Shown here piece by piece: positions 59,140-64,000 of a DNA stretch of 64,000 nucleotides. The notes beneath the pieces are model-generated. The model saw only the letters and a list, made by a program, of their open reading frames with translations. It was not told where the DNA came from and did no database searches. Origin of the DNA: DAOUJW01 sp965218945 (lineage in GTDB: Bacteria > Chloroflexota > Dehalococcoidia > Lucifugimonadales > UBA2985); contig OZ244718.1 in assembly GCA_965218945.1 (NCBI GenBank), positions 186,001 through 250,000 of the forward strand, read 5' to 3'. A program made the translations under genes and the position numbers. Within the stretch, counting starts at the first letter, position 1. Every line of letters starts with the position of its first letter.

Positions 59140-59373
59140 ATGACAGGCCTTGAATCACTGGGCAGGATGCTTGTCCTTCTGGGGGTATTCGCCTTCCTGT
59201 TGGGCATACTCTTCATCCTGGCTCCCAAAGCGCCATACCTGGGCCGTCTTCCGGGAGACATATTCCTGCGCAAGGGCAGCTTCACGCTGTACTTTCCGCT
59301 GGTCACTATGGTACTTGCCAGCGTGGGCCTTACTATCGTCCTGAATCTTGTCCTCCGAATTTTCCGCGGTTAG
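59140..59373 (+). CDS. DUF2905 membrane protein
   Basis: A 77-residue protein with two membrane helices: LGRMLVLLGVFAFLLGILFILAP, then PYLGRLPGDIFLRKGSFTLYFPLVTMVLASVGLTIVLNLVLRIF. The GRLPGDI segment is the DUF2905 mark. Function unknown; commonly found near ruvB or queA. It precedes queA by four bases, so it is co-transcribed. Confidence 0.9.
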   Translation: MTGLESLGRMLVLLGVFAFLLGILFILAPKAPYLGRLPGDIFLRKGSFTLYFPLVTMVLASVGLTIVLNLVLRIFRG

Positions 59374-59377
59374 TCCC

Positions 59378-60424
59378 ATGCGCACCAGCGACTTCGATTA
59401 CCATCTGCCGGAACACCTGATTGCCCAGACTCCTTTGGAGCCGCGCGACCACTCTCGTCTGCTGGTAGTGGACACGGCTACGGGAGAGCTGTCCCACCGC
59501 CACTTCTACGATATCGGCCACTTCCTCCAGCCCGGAGACCTTCTGGTGCTCAACAACAGCCGGGTACTCCCGGCTCGACTTAGGGGACGGAGGTCCGGCA
59601 CCGGCGGCGCGGTGGAAGTGTTGCTGCTGCATCGAGAGGACGAAGGGTTGTGGAAAGCCATGGTCAGACCCGGCCGGCGGCTTGGGCCGGGGGCAGCCTT
59701 TGAGATTGACGGGGTTCCGGTGGACGTCCTTGAAGATTTGGGCGACGGCACGCGGCTCATTCGCATGTCCGATGAAGGCGTTATCCGAGACTCGGGGGAG
59801 GTCCCTTTGCCTCCGTACATCCACACGCCACTGGCGGACGGAGAGCGGTATCAGACCGTATACGCCAGCGCCGAAGGCAGTGCCGCCGCTCCCACAGCCG
59901 GCCTGCACTTCACGCCTGAGCTTCTGGAAGACCTGAGACTCAGGGGAGTACGACTTGCTCAGGTCACTCTCCACGTGGGGATCGACACCTTCAGGCCCGT
60001 CCGGTCTGAGCAGCCGGGCAAGCACAAGCTCCATTCGGAGTACTTTCAGCTGGGTGAGCAGGCCGCTCTGGAGATAAACCAGGCAAAAGCGGACGGGCGC
60101 CGCATAATCTGCGTCGGTACTACAAGCGTACGATTGCTGGAGCAGGCAGCGCTGCTCGCAGAAGAACAGGGGTCCGCGACTGTCGCCGCCGCATCCGGAT
60201 GGGCAGACCTGTTTATCCTGCCCGGGCACCGCTTCCGACTGGTCGATGGTCTCATAACAAACTTCCACCTGCCCAGATCCACCCTGCTGATGCTGGTGGC
60301 GGCCTTCGCAGGGCGAGACCGCGCCGGGGACGCGGGCAGGGAGATTATCCTGCGGGCTTACCAAGAGGCTATAGAGGGCGGCTACCGCTTCTACAGCTTC
60401 GGGGACTGCATGATGGTCCTTTAG
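59378..60424 (+). CDS. queA: S-adenosylmethionine:tRNA ribosyltransferase-isomerase
   Basis: A 348-residue queuosine enzyme: MRTSDFDYHLPEHLIAQTPLEPRD, LVLNNSRVLPARLRG, QTVYASAEGSAAAPTAGLHFT, LHVGIDTFRPVRSEQ and the C-terminal DGLITNFHLPRSTLLMLVAAFAGRD. It moves the ribose of SAM to preQ1 tRNA. ATG 59378 is four bases after DUF2905; an in-frame GTG-like start upstream is rejected. Full length. Confidence 0.97.
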   Translation: MRTSDFDYHLPEHLIAQTPLEPRDHSRLLVVDTATGELSHRHFYDIGHFLQPGDLLVLNNSRVLPARLRGRRSGTGGAVEVLLLHREDEGLWKAMVRPGRRLGPGAAFEIDGVPVDVLEDLGDGTRLIRMSDEGVIRDSGEVPLPPYIHTPLADGERYQTVYASAEGSAAAPTAGLHFTPELLEDLRLRGVRLAQVTLHVGIDTFRPVRSEQPGKHKLHSEYFQLGEQAALEINQAKADGRRIICVGTTSVRLLEQAALLAEEQGSATVAAASGWADLFILPGHRFRLVDGLITNFHLPRSTLLMLVAAFAGRDRAGDAGREIILRAYQEAIEGGYRFYSFGDCMMVL

Positions 60425-60918
60425 TAGCTCCCGGCATATCTTACAGATTCTCTCGCCGGCATTTGAGCGTAAACGAACTGTGGGTCGGCCCGAACGACGT
60501 AACGCGTTGCTGCCACTGGCGCAGTTGTCGAATATCGCACCATAACTTCAGCGGCATCAATGCAGAGAGTCTTTGCGTGGGTTGACATTCAAGCTAAAAC
60601 CCATTAGGGTATATCGGATATTCATCACGAGATCGACTTGAGGATAAAGGCGTAAAGTGAGCTTCCTGTTAAGCTCAACCACCCACTCCTAATCACGCAT
60701 AATACGCCGGCTCCTCGTAGATAAGTTGCCACGCGCCCGTCTTGCGGGACAACGTGACACCCGGCCCCACAATCCGGGGAAATATGGTTTGAGGAGGTGA
60801 AAGGGTCGTAAAAACTCTGACAATTTCTGTGGGTCTAAATGAGCATTCAGCCTGAAGAGACCCACTTGGTCAGTTACTTGTAAGGATACGGAACGGAATC
60901 TAAAGGAGGACGAGTCAT
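60425..60918. other. intergenic region
   Basis: About 490 bases between queA and the binding lipoprotein. AAGGAGGACG (just before 60919) is the ribosome site of the next gene. No ORF, RNA gene or strong repeat was recognised. Confidence 0.4.
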
Positions 60919-62304
60919 ATGTTAGGAAAGGTCTCAAAGACCAAATTCCTGGGACTGCTCTTGGTGCTGACAGCCTTGGCTGTGGTGATGGCTTGTGGAT
61001 CAGAAGAGCCTACGGCTAGGCCAACCGCGGCGCCGACGGCCATGATGGAGGCAACCGCGATGCCAACGGCCATGATGGAGGCAACCGCGATGCCGACGGC
61101 CATGATGGAGGCAACCGCGATGCCGACGGCCATGATGGAGGCAACCGCGATGCCGACGGCCATGATGGAGGCAACCGCGATGCCGACGGCCATGATGGAG
61201 GCAACCGCGATGCCGACGGCCATGATGGAGGCAACCGCGATGCCGACGGCCATGATGATGCCGACGGACTCCATGATGATGGAAAAGGAAGCCATCAAGT
61301 TCCACGACGGCCAGTGGGGAACCCTATGGATACACAACGCCGTAGCCATGTACATAACGGATGTCGGCTACGGATACCCGGTGGAGGAGATACAGGGCAC
61401 CACTGGAACCATGCAGGTCACGCTGCCTGAAGGTGACGTGCACGTGAACATGGAGATGTGGCGTATCAACATTCAGGACTGGTACCAAGAGCAGGTGGTG
61501 GAATCGGGTAACGTGATAGACTTGGCTGGTCCAACCGCCCCGACTATGTCGCTCGCACCGGGATCGAAGGGCCAGACCATAGCCGTTTCGACCCAGGGTA
61601 TTTACGTTCCCACCTACTTGATCGAGGGCGACGCGGAGCGAGGCATCGAGGCATCGGCGCCTGACCTGAGTTCCGTACTGGACCTGCCCAATTACAAGGA
61701 GCTGTTCGCCGACCCCAGCGACCCTGGCAAGGGCGCCGTAGTGAACTGCATAATTGGCTGGGGATGCCAGAAGATCATCAGGGCCAAGTGGTACGCCTAT
61801 GACCTGTACGCCGACTTCAACGTGATTGAGCCCGGAGGCTCTGCGGCAATCAAGGCAGGCATTGAGGGGTCCTATGAGGCGGGAGAACCTTTTCTCTCCT
61901 ACTACTGGGAGCCCACTGACGTAGTGGGACTCCTGGACCTGACCCTTCTTGATGAGCCGGCTTGGACCCCTGAGTGCCAAACAGCTTTGGACGCGGCTGT
62001 GGCAGAGGAGCCTTACGAGTCTGAAATTGGGTGTGCATTCCTCTCTCATGACATTCACACCGGAGTGCACAAGTCCCTGCCAGAGCGGGCGCCCGAGGTG
62101 GTAGATTTCCTGGGCAACCTCTACATTGAGACCAGCATTCTGGCCACCTTGGAGAAGTGGAAGGCCGACAGCGACTCCTCCTGGACGGACGTTGCAATCA
62201 AGTTCCTCCAGGAGAACAGGGACGTCTGGACAACCTGGATCACCGGCGACCACGCTGCAGATATCATCGCAATGGTGGACGCTGAGCTGGCCAGAGAGGG
62301 ATAA
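60919..62304 (+). CDS. ProX/OpuAC-like binding lipoprotein with repeat linker
   Basis: A 461-residue lipoprotein: MLGKVSKTKFLGLLLVLTALAVVMAC, Cys about 26. A linker of eight ATAMPTAMME units follows (residues about 34-114). The solute-binding domain matches glycine-betaine/proline binding proteins: KFHDGQWGTLWIHNAVAMYITDVGYGYP, LPEGDVHVNMEMWRINIQDWYQE, GWGCQKIIRAKWYAYDLYADFNVIEPG and EPFLSYYWEPTD. No permease or ATPase gene is adjacent. Ligand is likely a compatible solute, by family only. An intrinsic terminator follows. Confidence 0.88.
   Translation: MLGKVSKTKFLGLLLVLTALAVVMACGSEEPTARPTAAPTAMMEATAMPTAMMEATAMPTAMMEATAMPTAMMEATAMPTAMMEATAMPTAMMEATAMPTAMMEATAMPTAMMMPTDSMMMEKEAIKFHDGQWGTLWIHNAVAMYITDVGYGYPVEEIQGTTGTMQVTLPEGDVHVNMEMWRINIQDWYQEQVVESGNVIDLAGPTAPTMSLAPGSKGQTIAVSTQGIYVPTYLIEGDAERGIEASAPDLSSVLDLPNYKELFADPSDPGKGAVVNCIIGWGCQKIIRAKWYAYDLYADFNVIEPGGSAAIKAGIEGSYEAGEPFLSYYWEPTDVVGLLDLTLLDEPAWTPECQTALDAAVAEEPYESEIGCAFLSHDIHTGVHKSLPERAPEVVDFLGNLYIETSILATLEKWKADSDSSWTDVAIKFLQENRDVWTTWITGDHAADIIAMVDAELAREG
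61021..61260 (+). repeat. 30-bp tandem repeat array (8 units) coding a linker
   Basis: Units GCAACCGCGATGCCGACGGCC plus ATGATGGAG repeat with near identity; the first and last units differ slightly. It stays in frame (10 residues per unit: ATAMPTAMME). It is a coding minisatellite, not CRISPR. Confidence 0.92.
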
Positions 62305-62344
62305 GTCCCTCTTAGAACCCTAGCGGTTTAGAGGCTTAGCAAGA

Positions 62345-62379
62345 GAGAGGTGGAGGAGCAAGACTCCTCCACCTCTCCT
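62345..62379 (+). terminator. intrinsic terminator after the binding lipoprotein gene
   Basis: Perfect 14-bp stem GAGAGGTGGAGGAG / CTCCTCCACCTCTC with a 5-base loop, then CTTATTAT. Confidence 0.88.
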
Positions 62380-62530
62380 TATTATGTCCAAAAACGCACT
62401 GCCATATTCGGGCCAGGGCTAATCCTGCCCCTACTCTGATCCCTCTTATGTAGCGTCTGTCCAATACGCCGTGTTATTCTTGAATCCTAGTCATGAGAGC
62501 CGCGGATGGCTCGGATGAGAGGGCTGGACA

Positions 62531-63772
62531 ATGGAGCTAATCGTTGCGCTGATTCTTGGCCTCATCCTAGGAGGAGGGGCGTGTTGGGTTGTGCAGGGGT
62601 CTCGGTCCAAGAGTCTCTTTATCAAGCAGGATGCCGACCATCGCGAGACCGTCGCCGGTCTTCGGGGTCAGTTGGAGCAGAGGGATAACGCCGCCAAAAT
62701 CCTGGAGGCGGCCAAGGAGCAGTTGAGCGAAACATTCCAGGCGACGGCAAGTCGGGCCCTGCAGAACAACAATGAGCTGTTTATGAACGTTGCCAACGAG
62801 AACCTGGGCAAGACTCTGGAGTCGGCAAAGGGGGACTTCAAGCAGCGCCACGAGCAGTTTGAGGCCCTTGTCAAACCCCTGACTCAGAACTACGAAAAGC
62901 TCAACCCGCAGATTGAGTCTCTGATTCAGCAGAGCCAGAACCTGGCCGCCGAGACCGGCAGGCTTTCCAACGCCCTGACAAACAATCGCCAGATTGGCAG
63001 CTGGGGTGAGATACAGCTTAGACGGGTGGTGGAGCTTGCGGGAATGACCGAACACTGCGACTTCACAGAGCAGACTTCTATTCCCGGCTCCGGAGAGCGG
63101 CCGGACCTGACCGTGAAGCTGCCGGAAAAGCGGGCAGTGGTGGTCGATGCCAAGGCGTCGACGGCGGCGTATCTTGAGGCCCACCAGGTTGAGGATGAAG
63201 CCGGGCGGGACGAAGCCCTGAGGCGTCACGCCGGAGCCCTGCGGTCGCAGGTGGACTCTCTGGCGGGCAAGAACTACGGCGCCCTGGTTGAAGGGTCGCT
63301 GGACTTCGTGGTCATGTTCGTGCCGGGAGACCAGTTCCTGGCGGCGGCCCTGAACGCCAATCCCAACCTCATTGAGTACGCAATGGGCAAGCGTGTGGCA
63401 ATTGCAACCCCGGCGTCTCTGGTCTCCCTCCTGTGGGCTGTGGCCAACGGCTGGCAGCGGCACCGTATTGCCGAGAACGCGGAGGCCATACGTCAGGCCG
63501 GGGAGGAGATGCATCAGCGTATGCAGAGGTTCATCAACCTGTACCAGAACGTGGGCAAGGAGCTTGCGTCTGCGGTTAAGGCATTCAATGACTCGGTCGG
63601 CTCCTTTGACAGCAGGGTTGTGCCCCAGGGACGAAGGTTCGCTCAGCTGGTGCACGACGACGAGGAGAGATTCCCACAGCCCCAGGCCATTGAGGAGACG
63701 GTATCCACCTCACGTTACGCCGAAGAGCTTACGCCCGGTATACCCCAAAACAACCGCCCTCACTCCGACTGA
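62531..63772 (+). CDS. rmuC: DNA recombination protein RmuC homologue
   Basis: A 413-residue protein. One N-terminal membrane helix (LIVALILGLILGGGACWVV), a long coiled coil (residues about 30-150), then the RmuC nuclease-like domain: GSWGEIQLRRVVELAGMTEHCDFTEQTSI, RPDLTVKLPEKRAVVVDAKAST (D-x-K), SLDFVVMFVPGDQFLAAAL and TPASLVSLLWAVANGWQ. RmuC limits inversions and has PD-(D/E)xK-like features. Length is normal. A 140-base gap separates it from the OsmC gene. Confidence 0.95.
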   Translation: MELIVALILGLILGGGACWVVQGSRSKSLFIKQDADHRETVAGLRGQLEQRDNAAKILEAAKEQLSETFQATASRALQNNNELFMNVANENLGKTLESAKGDFKQRHEQFEALVKPLTQNYEKLNPQIESLIQQSQNLAAETGRLSNALTNNRQIGSWGEIQLRRVVELAGMTEHCDFTEQTSIPGSGERPDLTVKLPEKRAVVVDAKASTAAYLEAHQVEDEAGRDEALRRHAGALRSQVDSLAGKNYGALVEGSLDFVVMFVPGDQFLAAALNANPNLIEYAMGKRVAIATPASLVSLLWAVANGWQRHRIAENAEAIRQAGEEMHQRMQRFINLYQNVGKELASAVKAFNDSVGSFDSRVVPQGRRFAQLVHDDEERFPQPQAIEETVSTSRYAEELTPGIPQNNRPHSD

Positions 63773-63894
63773 CTGGCATGGTCAGTGTCGGTTTGCCGGT
63801 GGCCCCCCGGAAGCCTAACGTGGCGCAGAGGCTGTGATAATATGGACTTTGCCAATGGACCTTAACAACTAAACGTAGTTCAAGGAGGAAATGA

Positions 63895-64000
63895 ATGGCT
63901 ACGACTCGTAGAGCAGAGGCAGCTTGGAATGGTGACTTGGCTTCGGGAAATGGAGTGGTGAGCGCGGTCAGCAGCGGCGTGTTCACAGACCTGCCGGTGA
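63895..64000 (+). CDS. OsmC-family protein, N-terminal part (continues outside window)
   Basis: ATG 63895 follows AAGGAGGAAATGA. The visible 35 residues (MATTRRAEAAWNGDLASGNG, then SAVSSGVFTDLPV) match the opening of OsmC-type peroxiredoxins (AxAxWxGDLxxGxGxxS), which reduce organic hydroperoxides through two cysteines located further along. Those are not in the window. Confidence 0.85.
   Translation, partial: MATTRRAEAAWNGDLASGNGVVSAVSSGVFTDLPV

Noticed and set aside
61021..61260. Regular 30-bp repeats that could be taken for a CRISPR array
   Set aside because: There are no unique spacers; the units are contiguous and in frame, coding the ATAMPTAMME linker.

Overview
The window looks like chromosomal DNA of a GC-rich (roughly 58-60 %) bacterium, most plausibly a Chloroflexota/SAR202- or Dehalococcoidia-like lineage. 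This is inferred from style: lipoproteins with long Pro-Thr or Ala-Thr-Met-Pro linkers, cadherin-like surface proteins with an EF-hand/dockerin-like C-terminus, an ArsA-family ATPase, glycine-betaine-type binding lipoprotein and many alpha/beta hydrolase, SDR and Usp genes. No rRNA or marker phylogeny was possible.

Layout. 1-1442: edge of a phage-type structural block (head-tail adaptor and HK97-fold capsid) with no terminase or portal on the upstream side. 1849-5480: Pro-Thr lipoprotein, a tiny basic membrane protein, a monothiol glutaredoxin-like protein, tRNA-Asp, a SIMPL lipoprotein, a RelE/Gp49-type toxin with an odd HTH-less partner, and a PaREP1/HEPN-like gene. 5553-9652: Cys-less thiolase, DUF35 zinc/OB protein, C-terminally shortened acyl-CoA dehydrogenase, coiled-coil membrane peptide, MFS transporter. 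9938-13459: minus-strand metabolic genes ending in an internally deleted trpS relic. 13628-15569: AT-richer HigB/HigA-ImmA/third-gene island. 15760-19795: dcd-ribD-ribE-ribBA-ribH operon. 19812-22355: a 1560-bp insertion sequence (IS) splitting a small gene, plus a hicB relic. 22388-28517: PIG-L deacetylase, ArsA ATPase, a membrane HEXXH protein, a hydrolase and the infC-rpmI-rplT operon. 28646-30398: a second IS type. 30493-43151: PCD, UDG, SDR, Usp, a Septu-like PtuA-PtuB pair, ilvD, a P-loop kinase-like protein, ilvA, a DUF4268 pair, a histidine decarboxylase-like gene and a tandem-ACT protein. 43545-44216: two 197-bp MITE-like repeats and an IS3 orfA fragment. 44523-54090: two large surface proteins followed by a one-polypeptide sensor kinase/receiver/PhoB-type regulator. 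54617-56945: a HIRAN-domain gene cut by a second copy of the 1560-bp IS. 57134-64000: leucine-rich repeat protein, tRNA-Val, tRNA-Arg, DUF2905, queA, a ProX-like lipoprotein, rmuC and the start of an OsmC-family gene.

How it fits together. Core genes (rib operon, infC operon, ilvD/ilvA, queA, rmuC, tRNAs) alternate with accessory islands: toxin-antitoxin genes, Septu-like defence, a possible nuclease pair and large adhesins. Mobile DNA has actively remodelled the region. Both 1560-bp IS copies sit at CTAG duplications, and removing the IS plus one CTAG restores an open frame each time. One copy carries a nonsense mutation in its transposase. The most striking items are the two reconstructable IS-split genes, the HTH-less antitoxin, the collapsed trpS relic, the probable AUA start of infC, a promoter/leader shared by ilvA and the decarboxylase gene, and the adhesin/hybrid-regulator cluster.
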